In this document: in pieces, positions 45,721-59,000 of the stretch | Position numbering within the stretch: position 1 is the first letter of the stretch | How the letters are laid out: each line of letters starts with the position of its first letter | NCBI RefSeq assembly: GCF_905115235.1 | Contig: NC_051852.1 | Coordinates: 119,116,027 to 119,180,026 of the forward strand | Direction of reading: 5' to 3' | Source of the DNA: Hermetia illucens | Taxonomy: Eukaryota; Arthropoda; Insecta; Diptera; Stratiomyidae | Length of the DNA stretch: 64,000 bases | Program-made: the position numbers and the translations under genes | Notes under the pieces: model-generated | Database searches by the model: none | The model's input: only the letters and a program-made list of their open reading frames with translations | What the model was told of the DNA's origin: nothing

Positions 45721-46976
45721 TTAGTTCTAGTAAAAATACCCAACATTATTTTCATCCGAAGCCCATTCATTCTGGATTTGTCATAAAAAAATGCTTCCCT
45801 TTTGTTGTTGCATGTCTCCCGCTCTTTCCTTTGTGGAATATGACGAAATGAAAAAAAAATTGAACAATTGATACGATAGTTCGTTTACCAAGAATCACCT
45901 TATGCGAAGCTGACATCTGAGAAGTTGTTTACTCCTCACGATTATTTTGTTTCGACCATTTTAAAGACGAAGTTATTAGACCTGAGGCAGTGTGCTTGAT
46001 GAATGCCCACATCTACTTTCCGAAACCTCCTGGTTTCAAAATTAGGGATAGGGATTCTGATATGGTCAAGTTGCCAGGATCTTCTGAACCGATAAAGGAG
46101 CACAGGTCAATATACCTTCTAGTTCCTGAGCATCAAAAAAGCCTTTAAGTAGCTCCAATTTGGGAGGAAATTACATGTGTTATCCTTCTGTACTCTGCCC
46201 ACAGCGCCCATTAATTTAAGTCTTTTGAACAGCAGAGCAAATCATTAAAGATACTTCCAGAATGATTCGAATCACATCTGAAAAGACGAGGGTACATTCC
46301 AGAACCCGTGCTTTTGAAAGGACAGCCTGATAAACATTGGCTAGCAACTCAACTTGTTTGGGTCATTTTTATACGGCGCGATCCATTTAAGCTTCCTTGC
46401 AGTCACCTGCTGCACACTTTAACAACGAGAAGCTTCGCCTGAATGACATCGTTCAACGCTTCTGGCTGGCGGGTTCGCTGACCGAATTTCTGCATTCAGG
46501 ATAGCAGCTATGCTGTCCAGAGTATTTTTAAACAAAAGTCCCCGATTTTCAAATCTCAAGCGATGCTAGATTTCTAGCTCTCCGGAGAAAAAAAGTGACT
46601 TACATATAAGAATACGAGACCCTTCGACGCATGCTGCGCATCAATCTATTTCCAGAGTATGCCCTTGGTTATTACATTTCACACCATGCTGAAGTTCCAG
46701 ATTGTTTCCGGGGGAAATATGGCGTGTAGATACATGCTGTGTGTTGTTTTTTTCAAAGTTGGTTTTTGGCTACTGCATTCCACATAATGCTGCGTTGTGG
46801 ATGGTCCAGAATGTGTCAGTTCAAAGTGGCATGGAGATGTTCGATAAATTTGGACAGATTGATAAGACCATCCGGAACATACCCTTGGTCATTATCAACT
46901 AGTATCAGTCTTCTGTAAGTATACAGAATGATGACGGCGCGATGGCTGGGGAGTTGAACTTTAACCTCTCAATCTC
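45721..46976. other. Unassigned intergenic stretch
   Basis: No frame or repeat that I can support. Confidence 0.4.
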
Positions 46977-47213
46977 AAAATAAAGGATTGCTTTGGAAGA
47001 TACTTGTCTTTTTTATCGGCTTAAAAGTATCTAATCTATACAAATACGTATTTCGGGGATTAACTGTCCCCTTGTTCAGTCTTTTATCTTTTTGATACAA
47101 GATAAAACACTGAAGAAGGGGACAGTTGGTCTCCGAAATACGTATGTGTATAGATTAGATACATTTTAGGCAATAAAAAGGAAAAATATCTTCCAAGGCA
47201 ATCTTTCATTTTA
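46977..47213. mobile_element. Inverted pair of Penelope-like termini
   Basis: Two arms of about 112 bp (46977-47088 and 47099-47213) are inverted copies around a 10-bp centre. Each carries a hammerhead-like layout: CTGAAGA or CTGAACA, a GGGGAC stem, GAAATACGTAT. The sequence differs from the Penelope at 8022, so this is a second family, left as ends only. Confidence 0.65.
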
Positions 47214-49593
47214 AGACTTCGGCTAACAAACTACCTCCTAGTTCAAATCTACTTGTGCGCCGAGCACCTTTTTCTGAATTTCAATATAAACCAGCTGGCA
47301 ATGCAGGTGTCACGCGATGTTAGCTATCCTCTCTTGGGTGGATATTTTTCGTTACGTAAATGAAATCGAATGATGCAAACTGTGGCGTTCCTGCTTTATT
47401 CACCGAGGTAACCATCAACCAATCCACAACATGCTTGTCTTGCGATGGAGTCAAGCTTTTTTTTAGACTTAAATTACTACTCGCAGTTTCGTCCTCAGTG
47501 AAGCAGCTAGACCCGTTGCCTTTATAATGCCCATTAGAGTCCGGGGTAAGATTTTCATTGTCTATTTCAAACACTACGAATCATACATGGTGCGCGAAAT
47601 GCGCCGCTGGATGACATCAACTGCGTTCGCATTCAATGGTAATGATAACGTCACATCTCCACATGGCAGGGCTACGACCCCTAAAAGCGCACCGCAGCAC
47701 TGTTACTGCCCTTGACAGCACTATATTCCGATTCCTAGGTTGTGTTCCGTTAATTACAAGGGCACCTTGTTGAGCTAAAGTCTTATGTGGCTAATCGTGA
47801 TGTTATTACACGAAAACGGTCTGTCTACAATTCTGTTGACTGCACCACTCTTGGCCTCTTTGCCGCAGAACTTTGGACTTTTTTCCCAGAAGGCTCAATT
47901 CTACCAATAATCGATATGTACTGAGCAATCGGCCACAATAAGTAGTTGGCGCTCTAAAATTGATACGGTCATTGCACCGGATTTAAGCACCCCATAGCAT
48001 CACTTCATTGGTGGATACCTGGACAGCAAGTTTGCTTTATATGGGAGAACAACTTCGACACGGGAAGCAGGTTGGCCAAGCAATTTGTTCATCGGGCTCA
48101 TTTTCCGCCTACCACAGTGAGACGCAGCTCATGCTACAAGCGTTACATACCCGTACCTGAATTTTTTAAGCAGATGGTGAATCCTTGTAATGCGTATTGC
48201 GTAATATGTCGTCATCAAAAGAAGTTTACCGAGTGGCAAATGATTCTGCTCCCAGCAACACATTTCATAGACCACTTTCCCGTTTTCGTTTCGATTATCA
48301 GTTACTGCAGTTTATTCAGGGTACGCATTGGTAATAAGTGCTCACACAATATACTACGATGCTTATTTGGCTATTTTCGTTTTTATGGTTATTAGACCCG
48401 TCGACATTAAAGTCATCGAAAATTTTGTCTTCCACACTAAGTTTGTGCCCTTTGTAGATTGACGAGGCCACATATCGGTCCGTACAGCGGCAAAGTTACT
48501 GCCTGCTGGCAGATCGCATCCTCAGGCACTTTGCCGTTCCCGCATGCTCCCCGAAACGGAGGATGCCAAAAACTACTCACCGCGCGCATCGAGGACTGCC
48601 TCAATTCCCAGCCTTTCACTCATCTACGAAGCAACCCAAAGGGAAAATTGACCGTCTTTTCAACCCGACTAACTACTCTTCACGTTGATAGACAAGTAGC
48701 TTCCTCCAAACTCTTCTTAACATTTCCGAAACCCGCAGTCATGGATATACCCTTCAACAGCCATAGCCATTTAAAGTGCCCGTAAGCCGTTATAGCAACG
48801 TTGGTACCACTAATACGTGGTCACCCTTCAGATGCATAGCAAGTGGCGATGATAACGTCCCGAAATACATGTCGGAGATTTGTCATTAGTAACGAGGACA
48901 ATTCACCGCTCACTCAATGGTGTATAGCCTGAGTGGTGGATATGGTACTTATTCAGGCAATGCCGAAGTAGCTCACAATATCACTTTGAGGACTAGGAAG
49001 ACACTTATTTTGCGGACACGTAACAGCCCTCTCTTTTCACCTTATAATCTATCTGCCTATCTCTTTTTCGACATATCTGCCTAATTACCGACTTGTTTGT
49101 AGGTCTGCCTACCAACCTACAAAATCAATCCCTATAAATTACATTTGTATCATTGCTTAGTGGGAAACATGGCTTCTACTGCCGAAATTTTGCCTTTCAG
49201 TATCCATTTATTGAAATCAGAATTCTCTGTCCGCTTGCCTTTTTCGACGCTATCTCCATCTCGATTCCAACCCGCTGCATAACGAGACCGCGAAACTAAC
49301 GCCCCGCCCATTGCACAGTCTCTCACCAATATAAAGAAACCACAATGCACTTACAATAATCATCCTCCGTTTTAATCACCGCTCTGTTCTCATGGATTTG
49401 GGGCTTTAAAATTCCAAAAGACATAGAAATCATGATTTTTATATATAAGGTGCCAATAATTCGTTCACTTCAGTTGGCTCTACAAAATATTCCGTGAACC
49501 AAAGCAACAACATCAGTTTTTTGCAATACTTACAGCATATTACAAAGAATAAAACAATGAAAATTAACTCGAAAACAATTCGCTCTTCGATCA
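47214..49593. other. Unassigned stretch downstream of eIF2D
   Basis: Short frames throughout, none recognisable. The mixed composition suggests old TE debris. Confidence 0.35.
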
Positions 49594-49599
49594 TTTATT
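49594..49599 (-). terminator. eIF2D poly(A) signal
   Basis: AATAAA on the minus strand about 28 nt past the stop codon. Confidence 0.55.
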
Positions 49600-49626
49600 T
49601 TTGTTGCATAATCCAATACATCACAA

Positions 49627-52600
49627 TTATTTTTTCTTCTTTTCTTTTTTAGCCAAATCAAGTCCTTGAATTTGTCTCGGGGGAATTTTATACGTTTCCG
49701 TCAACAAATTGTGTAAAAAGCGTATTTGATTGCCTTGAACTTGAAGCTGGTCCTGTTTTTGATGTGGTAATCTCACTACTGCCGTGCTCGCCGCAGCACC
49801 TACTTTGCATGCCTTCGCAAATTCGGATATAATAATCCCATAGGCTTCCAAATTACTTACTAATGTTACCTTCTTATTGCCTGATCGCGTTGCCAATGTC
49901 ATTTGTATCGGCGGTTTGTTACTCGATAATTGGTTTTTGCCACGCATTTCATATGTGTGATGCATCTTGGCAAGTACTGTGTGATAGACATCGTCAAACA
50001 TTGCTGCTTCCAGCTTACAAATTTCACTCAGTGTAACATCTAAGCGGATTTGTTTACTGTTCCCTACATAGGGCAACTGATTTTTGCTTATGTATTCTTT
50101 GAGCATTTTCTTAATCTGGGTACTTGCAATGCCATCTCCTTTCTTGAAATTCAACTTGGTGAAGAATGGAACTGTTTCGTCTGTGACTGTATACAATTCG
50201 GTCATGGCTACGTGGAAAAGCTGTGCTTTAGAGTCATCCTTTTCAGCCGATGTGCTGTTCGGAATAAAGTTCACCAAGTCGGGATGTTCGAAGTCTATTG
50301 AAAAGATCTTTTCTACTCCTTTACTTTCTTCGCGAACAACCAAAAAACCTTTGTCAACCATCTCCGCCAAAAATTTTGAAAATTTCTTGTAGCTCGTTTG
50401 TTTGAGATCGATTTGTTGTTCAGCCGCAGGTAAAACATGAACCCGGTAGAAATTACTCGTCAGAAGAGGTAATGTAAGATTTTTCCCATCCATTTTCAAG
50501 GCGGTCAAAAACGCTCTCCTAAGGACAGAATCCATGTCAACGACTTCTGGCACAGTTGAAGTGGATGGCTCTTGCTCCTCAACATCTACACTTACTTCAT
50601 TTCGTTCTGTACTTATTTCCAAATCTTCTGTTTTATTGATAATTTCCTGTTCGTTGTCCTCTTTTTCTTTATTTGGAACTTCTATACTAGCTGCTTTCTT
50701 TTTTGTGGGTGCACCTAGAGCCGGAAAATCATCATCTTTCGGAATTTCCATCACAGCCTCGCATTGAGGTATCTGAAGCGTTACGGAGGGTTCAATTCCC
50801 CATAACTTGTCACCGAACACATGAAGAATGTTAACGCATGCACCATGGCCCCCACACATGTACAGATCTTCACTGGAACGAACTAGTCGCCCTATTGCCA
50901 CAGCAGATTGGTTTGATGTTAAGTTAACCGCCACAAGTTGGTCTTTTTTGTAGTGTCCATATGCCGCCATGCCGGTTCCTTGCCTGATAACTCCTGTAAG
51001 AAAAAATAACAATATTGAGGTCAATATGCGCTTTGTACAGTACTCTTATGGAACGGAAAAAATCACGAACCCGTTTCTTATATCGGAAAAAATTCATCAA
51101 ATTCATCTTCGCCTCAATGTCCAATATTCAACATAGCTAACTGCATGCAGAGTGTGACCATTGTATAAAAATAATAAAGTGACAAAGAGCAGACAAAGAA
51201 AACATGCCTCTCTATAAGCATTTCAGCCAGTCCAAAAGGGATTTACACCAAGGGCGACTGATCGGTACTTATCGATGACGCACGCTGGTGATAATTGCTT
51301 TTTTTATTTAGTTCAATCCCTGGAACAAGCAAAAACACTCAATTTCTCAAAAATAAAACAAGGATTGGATTGGAAGTTAAAGGGCACCCTCATCAAGCGA
51401 CTGTCGGTGAGTGAGCAAAGCTGAATCATATGCTGACGGAGCTCATCTTAGGCGACAGGCACGGGCGCAGACATATCAATTCTCTCGGTTTCGCGGAATC
51501 GCAAACTAATTCCACATCAAGTCAAACTAACAACGGCAAATTCTTCAACCATATATATTATATGATACATACGGCCACAGGCAAGTGGTCGTAAGTCTGG
51601 GATTTCGACGAACGTTCTCATGGCGTTTCGTAGCAGCAGACGTCAGTTGTCCCATATTAGGCGCATACTTTCTTTTTCAGCGTGGATTGCTAGTGTATCT
51701 GCAGAATAGATCGTCTCTTATAGATCCCGTAACTTCGCTCACGTCTTCAAGAAAATCTGCCACCTGCTCTACTGTTAGTCTTTCGACATTTTTGAAGAGG
51801 TAGCCGACCCTCGCATTCGTGCGCTTCTTCAAAAGTACAGCAACATAATTACCGAGGAGTAGACTCTCGCAGCTAGCATAATGTACAGCACCAAATCCGC
51901 ACTACTGGCTCTCATATCCTATCGAAGGTGCGTCCATTTCCAGCCCAGAAACTCGCTGCTGCTAAGAAACAATTTGACACACTTTTGAAGCAGGGTATTT
52001 GCAGGCCATCAAATAGCTGCTGGTCCTCTCCACTACACATGGTCCCAAAGTCCGACGGCGATTGGAGATCATGTGACGATTACAGACGTCAGAATGCTCA
52101 GACCATTCAAGGCTGCTATCCCATATCACTCAACCACAACTTTGCGCAAAATCTCGCTAACTGCCGTGTTTTCACCATGAAATCCCTGCAACTCCAGAAG
52201 ATATTCCGAAAATGATAATATACACACCCTTCGGAACCTCAATTTCATACGGATGGCTTTTGCTCTGTACAACGGAGCGCAAACTTTTTAGAGATTCATC
52301 CACTCTGTTCTGCGAAGCCTTAACTTTTGTTTCGTGTACTTGGACGATGTTTTGGCCGCTTCTTCAGAGTCTGAGCATTTGAAACACCTCGAATGCATTT
52401 TTCAACGTCTCCTTGAGGCCGGTCTTGTATTCAACGGTGAAAAGTGCAAATTCCTTCAACAGCAGATGAAGTTTTTAAGCCACATTATTTCCCTTGAGGA
52501 AATTCAATCAGATCCAGACAAAATTCAAGCCTTCTCACAACTTAAGACGTTCAAGGATCTGCGAAGTTTTTGGGCATGTTACACTTCTATCGTCGTTTCT

Positions 52601-55600
52601 TGCCCAAAGCCGCACAACATCAAGCGATTCTCAATACCTACTTGTCTGGACCCAACACTAAAGACTTACGCGAGATTGCGTGGTCTACAGAGGCCTTCCA
52701 GGCTTCTAAACTAACCCATCGACACTACACTCCTGTCATTTCCTCAAACAGGTGGACTCGTAGCCGTATTCGTCGATGCCTCAGACATCACAGTAGGTGC
52801 TGCCCGTTACCAACAGTTGACCCAAATCTGGCAACCGTTGAGCTTCTTTTCGAAGAAATTGAAAACAACTCAACAAAACTGCAGCACCTATGATCGTGAG
52901 TTATTAGCCGCATATATAGCAATAAAGTACTGTCGATGCTCCCTAGAAGGCAGGCCGTTCACAGTGTTCACGGACCACAAGCCTCTTATCTTGTCGTTTG
53001 AACAAAAGCACGACAAAGCGTCCCCTCGCCAACTTCGGCACCTGAGTTTCATAAGCCAGCGTTTACTCCGGACATCCAACATGTATCCGGCAAGGGTAAT
53101 GTAGTTGCAGGTACTTTGCCCTGCGTTTCAGAGGTTAAAATCCCTACCACGGTCAATTTTTCGGCAATCGCCGAGACACAGCAGAATGACGCAGTGCTTC
53201 AGAGCCTCAGGGACAACTCCAAATACAAATTTCGAGAGTGCCTTTTTCGGTTCAACCTGCGAGACTTCTGGAAAGGGACCACCTAGACCTAGGATGTATT
53301 CCATGCAGTACACGATCTTGCGCACCCAGGCATTCGGACAACGAATCGGCTTGGCACTAGTAGATATTTCTGGGCATCAATGAATAAGGATGTTAGCTCC
53401 TGGGCCAGACAGTGCATCGCGTGCCAGAAGTGTAAAGTCACCAAACATGCACAGAAATAGGTAGACTCATTTCCTCAGTCTACAAAGCGTTTTCACACAA
53501 TCCACATCGACATAATTGGCCCCTTGCGAGATTTGCATGGCTTCAAATATTGCCTCACAATTATCGATAGGTTCACGCGGTGGTCTGAAGCAATACCTTT
53601 GGCCGACATTTTCGCACAATCGTGCTGTTCTCGGAGTTGGACAAATTCCTGGGCTTCAAACGTCACCAGACGACTGCGTACCACCCGCAATCCATTGAGA
53701 TGCTGGAACCTTGGCATAGGACACTGAAAGTCACTATAATGGCACACGATGGTTCCTCGTGAACGCAAGTCCTGGCTTTCGTTTTACTTGGTCAACGTAC
53801 AGTCCATCGTGAAGAGTTTGCCGCCAGTTCCGCCGAGTTGTTATTAATATTATTATTCTGTTAAGGGAAAGTCGCACCGCGTCCTTGAAGAACTATTGTG
53901 CCCCTTTTACTGGTTATAGTGTACCTGTTGATCATAGTATCTCAAGCAGGCCTGTAACCGTTAGGAACTTTAGTATGTTCCCCACTTCCAGAAGTTTCAG
54001 CTTTGCATCTGGTATTAAGTGTTCTCCCAGATGTATCGACCTACTTTGCACAAGTGCCGGACACTGTCCCAGGACGTGCATAGAGGTTTTGTCCTCCTCC
54101 TCACAGAAGCTGCACGCCGAGTTGTTATACGGGGAGCTCCCCAGCGACCTGGTATCGAAGGTCGGCCCCTTCCACCACTGGGTTTTGCGTTAGCTCCAGA
54201 ACACCATGACAAGATTTAAATCAAGGGCCTGAATGTCTGCACAGACGTCTTGGTACGCGTGGATGCTTCCCGAAGGCCCTTGCAGCCACCATATGAAGTG
54301 CTGAATCGAGTGGAGCACTTCTTTAGGGTCGGTGGCAGGCCCAAGAATGTCTCCTTGTCCAGGTAAAAGCCTTTTGTCCCCGGAGCTGAGGTTTCGGGGA
54401 GAAGGGGTGCACAGCGCGTGGGATTTGATCCGCACCCCTAAAGTTGGCGGGCCAAGAGTCGGATTTGTCGCTGAACCACGGTATCAGCTGGGGATGAGGT
54501 AGTGGGGAAACAAAAATTTATTAGCGAGGATTCTCCCGGCCTCCGCACGAGAATGATGCAATTTACCATCGAATGAAAGTCACCCGCCTGAGTAGCTCGC
54601 CTACCTGTGGGTACCGAAGTGAAAGTCACCAGGCGGGCGAAGCAATTGAATATTAGCGATTAGTGATGTGTGAAAAATAGTTGAGATAAGTTTCTCTCGT
54701 TTCGAAATAAAAAAATACAAAAATTACGTTGCTTTATAATTGTTTTCTAATAATCAATAAACGTTCTTAAATTATCATAAGTCATCAACGTTTATAATGG
54801 TGTTTTCTCTTATAAGTAATAAATGATTTAAATTTATTGGATGAAACAGCCGAACTTTGAATGTGAACCATTTCACCACAACGCGCCACTAGACTACTCA
54901 TTTGAAATTGCTGCATACAACGCACTACGAGTGATTGCGACATGCCCGTAATTATCTGGTAAAACTATCTTCAACTTCTTTTCTTTTGCAAAATGAAACC
55001 ATGACTCACAGGAGTAAAATTCTACTCAAAGAGAGGCCATCGATGAAACCAAAGATAATTCGCAAAGGTTGCTAGAAACGGCAGGAACTTCGCAATAAAC
55101 AATGTGTGTTAAGAGCGGTCAAATTATTATGAATTAATATGTTTGCTGCAAAGGATCTTCAGAGAAGCCAAATGAGAGGCGAATGACTAAATAAAAAACA
55201 AATGGGAATGGCTAACTTCATCACCTTAAGCAATTCTCAAATAATTTTTAAAAAATAGTACGTGCTTGAATAACAATGCCAGGCAACAACATTATTCGCA
55301 TTGCGAAATTGCAAATGGTTCGATAGAATTAAAAATAGTCTTAAGGATTTCACCACGTACCTGGAAGCATCAGATCAGCTCCATTTCCTAATTTCGGAAG
55401 CACCGCAGGATGTGTGGTGAAATATGGGACGAGCGTAGGCACCAGCCACAATGCATACAACGTCGGAATCAGCTTCTCATTCTCATCTTCGAAAAAGACC
55501 GGCCTTTTTTCCACCGCATATACCACACAATTACTCCCGGCGTATACTATTAATTTCACCAAAGTTATCGTCGCCTTATTCGGCACCAACGTATTCAGGT

Positions 55601-55709
55601 CAGCATCAGTAACATGCGGGAAATCACGCTGTATTTTGTTGCGTAGCTTCTTCCCATCGGATCCCTTCAATTGCACGTTGCTTTTAATTTTAAAGGGTTT
55701 GATAAACAT
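49627..55709 (-). CDS. eIF2D: eIF2D (ligatin), initiator-tRNA delivery and recycling factor
   Basis: Delivers tRNA to the 40S P site without GTP and helps recycle post-termination 40S subunits. There are two exons: 55709-55361 and 50993-49627. The junction CTTCCAG|gtacgt...cttacag|GAGTTATC restores LPGVIRQGTG. The product has 571 residues (human 584). The start MFIKPFKIKSNVQLKGSDGK matches the family. Exon 1 holds the MCT-1-like N-terminus and the start of the PUA domain (PTLYALWLVPTLVPYFTTHP, GGADLMLPG-type GNGADLMLPG). Exon 2 completes PUA, has an acidic linker, LKQTSYKKFSKFLAEMVDKG (winged-helix/SWIB region) and the C-terminal SUI1 domain (SGNKKVTLVSNLEAYG, QVQGNQIRFL, GLDLAKKEKKKK). The 4.4-kb intron contains a Ty3/Gypsy fossil and a LINE. 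Confidence 0.95.
51440..53790 (+). mobile_element. Ty3/Gypsy LTR retrotransposon fossil
   Basis: Lies antisense in the eIF2D intron. Recognisable parts in order are the end of a protease (about 51585), reverse transcriptase (51928-52700), RNase H (about 52750-53100) and integrase (about 53280-53790). Clearly broken, with roughly ten or more breaks. I see no LTRs, so it is a partial internal region. Moderately old. Confidence 0.85.
53836..54640 (-). mobile_element. LINE 3' part in the eIF2D intron
   Basis: G+C-rich minus-strand text includes CSFCEEEDKTSMHVLGQCPA and LVQSRSIHLGEHLI, the Cys/His end of an RNase H-bearing LINE. It is followed by a tail of TATT/ATT repeats at about 53838. Another piece reads DILGPATDPKEVLHSIQHFI. 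The exact clade and the 5' boundary are uncertain. Confidence 0.6.
54641..55360. other. eIF2D intron next to exon 1
   Basis: A+T-rich intron with no frame or repeat that I can support. Confidence 0.5.
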
Positions 55710-56047
55710 GATGAATCTTCTTAAGTCCGACGCCTCGTAGCACAAATTCCACAAGCCACTCTGGCCACAACTACTTGATAGGTTACTTTCGACAAAAGTC
55801 AGGTAACATCTGTGCGGTCTGTCAACGTATGTACCCGCTTCCCGCTTTTGTTAAAAGCTGAATATGCTCCAGGAGAAAAATGTAAACAAAACATTGAGCT
55901 GAAATGCTGAATGAAAATTGTCATTGGGGTGTTGAGAATAATGAAGATGTTGCGCATTTACCATTGATAAGAAGAAGATACGTCAAAGTTGGAGTTGCCT
56001 GGTTTTTGGTTCGTGGCTGCGGCAAATTAAAATAAATACAAGTGAAA
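55710..56047. promoter_or_regulatory. Divergent promoter interval of eIF2D and SdhC
   Basis: 338 bp separate the two start codons, which point away from each other. The interval must hold both promoters and both leaders. It is free of TEs, unlike nearly everything around it. No TATA box is obvious. Confidence 0.6.
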
Positions 56048-59000
56048 ATGGCGATGAATTTCAGCAGGTAATTTTACGTATTTAGCAAGTTTTGTTAAGC
56101 CTAATCTAGAGCAAGGAATATGCTGCGAAGTAAGAAAGCATATTGTGCCGCTCCTGAATCGTGGAATGTGCATTACGACCGATTACATAAACTTATTGGT
56201 GAAGGATCCGTCAGAAGTTTTCAGTGAACTTTATAGCTAAATGCCATCATATTTTTCACGCTAGGAATGCTTACACATAATTTGGTAAATAAAAGCAGAT
56301 CGATTGCGGTTGCGGTCTCGATTGTTGAGGAGATGACACGATGATAGGGCATCTTCAGTATTCCGAAGTAAGTCATAATCCTCTTTTGACATTATCTCTG
56401 AGTATATAAGGATATGATCGCCGCTGACCTCCTTTCCAACCACGTAATGAATACTCTAGTGTTCATCTTTTCTGTCGACATCAAAACGCGTGAACAACTT
56501 GTCTTTTTCAGAAGGGGCCATTGAAAGGCTCCCTCTTACTAAGTCTCAGTAATACTTCTACTTTTCAGCGAGGAGTGTCTTATATTTGATTACGGGAAGG
56601 GAACCTCAAAAGCCGTGCCTTACTTCGGTTGAACGGTCCTTCTTTAGTTGAAGCTAAAGTGAATCAGTTCTGCAACATGGTTGTCAACCAGATTTCAAAT
56701 TTACCTGACACAAATCAGGCAATTTGACAAGCAATTACATTAGGTTTTTAGATTGGGAAGAGGACAGATCGCTATGAGGCTCTACACTGGTTTCAATGAA
56801 CAATTGTTGGTGTTATAGCATACTAACTACAAACCACCTTAGAGACAGTGCAATACGATTGCCAACATGAAACTCGTCTCATAAAATGTGATTTTTTTGG
56901 ATTTTGCTACAACTTAAACTAACTTCAACGGCCTGGCAATCGTACTGCAGGTCTATAAGACGCTTAAGGTGTTAGAATGGTTTTTTTCTTCTTCCCTTTT
57001 TGCCAGTATAATCTAGTCGATTAACGTCGCGGTTGTTGTTGTTCTAAAGCCTTCTATGCCCTTTTTGGCAAAATTAGGAGGTAGCAACATTAAGATACAT
57101 AATATATGTATAAATAATAATCTATGAGGGATAGAAATTGCATAGAACTTCGCCCACACTCATCGGGCCGTCCCTTAGAAGAGCGAAGTAAAATGGCGAT
57201 ACTATGGAAAGCATTCCTTTCCCTCTTGTGCACTGTGCTTTTCTTCTCTGGAAAGTCTAACGATTATTGACATGAATCTGGTGTCGGACTGTTATTGGCG
57301 GTTACCACACCCTACCCTAAGGAAGGCGAGAAGCAGTCGCTGAAATATGCATATTTGCAAAAGGTTACCGGAAACGGTGTTGGACTTTTTATTTATATTG
57401 CTAAGAGGCGCACTCTGGTGATCTGTGAGCCCGTTTCTGACAGGATCTTCTCTACGAGATTCCGATTCAAGCTAAAGATCATAATTGTGCAGTACTACAT
57501 ACCAACGGAGAGGAGGCTTTCTAAGAGCAACTACGCAAAAACGCTAAGGAAAAGATAACATTGTGATCGTGATGGGTGATTTGAATGCCAATATAGGATC
57601 TGACAACCCCTTATTCGGGCGTCTGGTAGGAATACACGGTGTTGTTGAACTACAATAAGCGAAGCCGGGGACCGGTTTGTGACAGTATTTTAACTGCGAA
57701 ATTGGATTCAGAATGAGGAACATTTCAATACTGCAGTGCTACCTAAGAAAAGAGGGACAGAAAAGGATAATGCTTTTATGGGCAACTGCACCCAATTCAA
57801 GACTTCTAAACGTGACAGCGTGATGGCTGATCTGAATGTCAAAGTAGGTTCTGGGGACCATTACACCACCGATAGATATACAGTAGTGGTCAAAACTTTG
57901 GAACTTCTCTGTGAAGAGAATCAAATGCTTTTAACATTTTTAATTTCTTGATGATTTTTTTCAAAATTTATTTTTTTATACTGATGCTTCTACTAAAATA
58001 CTCAAATGAGATAGAGGAGGCAATGATAAGTGAAATTGAGAATCATCATCAACAGCGCAACAACCAGTATCCGGTCTAGGCCTGCCTTAACAAAGAACTC
58101 CAGACATCCCGGTTTTGCGCCGAGGTCCACCAATTCGATATCCCTAAACGCTGTCTGGCGTCCTGACCTACGCCATCGCTCCATCTCAGGCAGGGTCTGC
58201 CTCGTTTTCTATTTCTACCATAGATATTGCCCTTATAGACTTTCCGGGCTTGATCATCCTCATCCATACGGATTAAGTGACCCGCCCACCGTAACCTATT
58301 GAGCCGGATTTTATCCACAACTTGACGGTCATGCTGTCGCTCATAGATTTCGTCGTTATATAGGCTACGCAATCATCCATCCTCATGTAGGGAGCCAAAA
58401 ATTCTTCGGAGGATTCTTCTCTCGAACGCGGCGAGGAGTTCGCAATTCTTCTTGCTAAGAACCCAAGTCTCCGAGGAATACATGAGAACTGGCAAGATCA
58501 TTGTCTTGTACAGTAAGAGCTTTGACCCTATGGTGAGACATTTCGACCGGAACAGTTTTTGTAAACTGAAATAGGCTCTGTCGGCTGACAACAACCGTGC
58601 GCGGATTCCATCATCGTAACTGTCATCGAGAATGGTAACACTTTATGAGAAGTCGAAAGTCGGCTTTTTGGTGTCACAAAATTTGCGGCATGGAGAGTCC
58701 ATAAAAAACGGAAGGAAAGTGGTACGGTAGATCGTTCAAGAGACGGTGGGTGCCTAACTAACTTAATAAAATCAATGCGCTGCGCGAGACAATCTGCACA
58801 AAAGTAGCACACATGTTCGAAAGAAGCTGCTGAATTTTACAATGTTCAAATATCGACACCAGCTGCTGCTCAGCGTCTTTTGAGGTTGTGAAACAATTGA
58901 TTTTTACTAATATGGCCTAATTATAATAACTTTTAGTAAAAACAGACTAAAGGGCTAAATCCTGAATTTCGAAAAAAAATATGAATGATCCCAAGTACCA

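Noticed and set aside
50050-50767. Plus-strand frames within eIF2D
   Set aside because: Antisense shadows of eIF2D exon 2.
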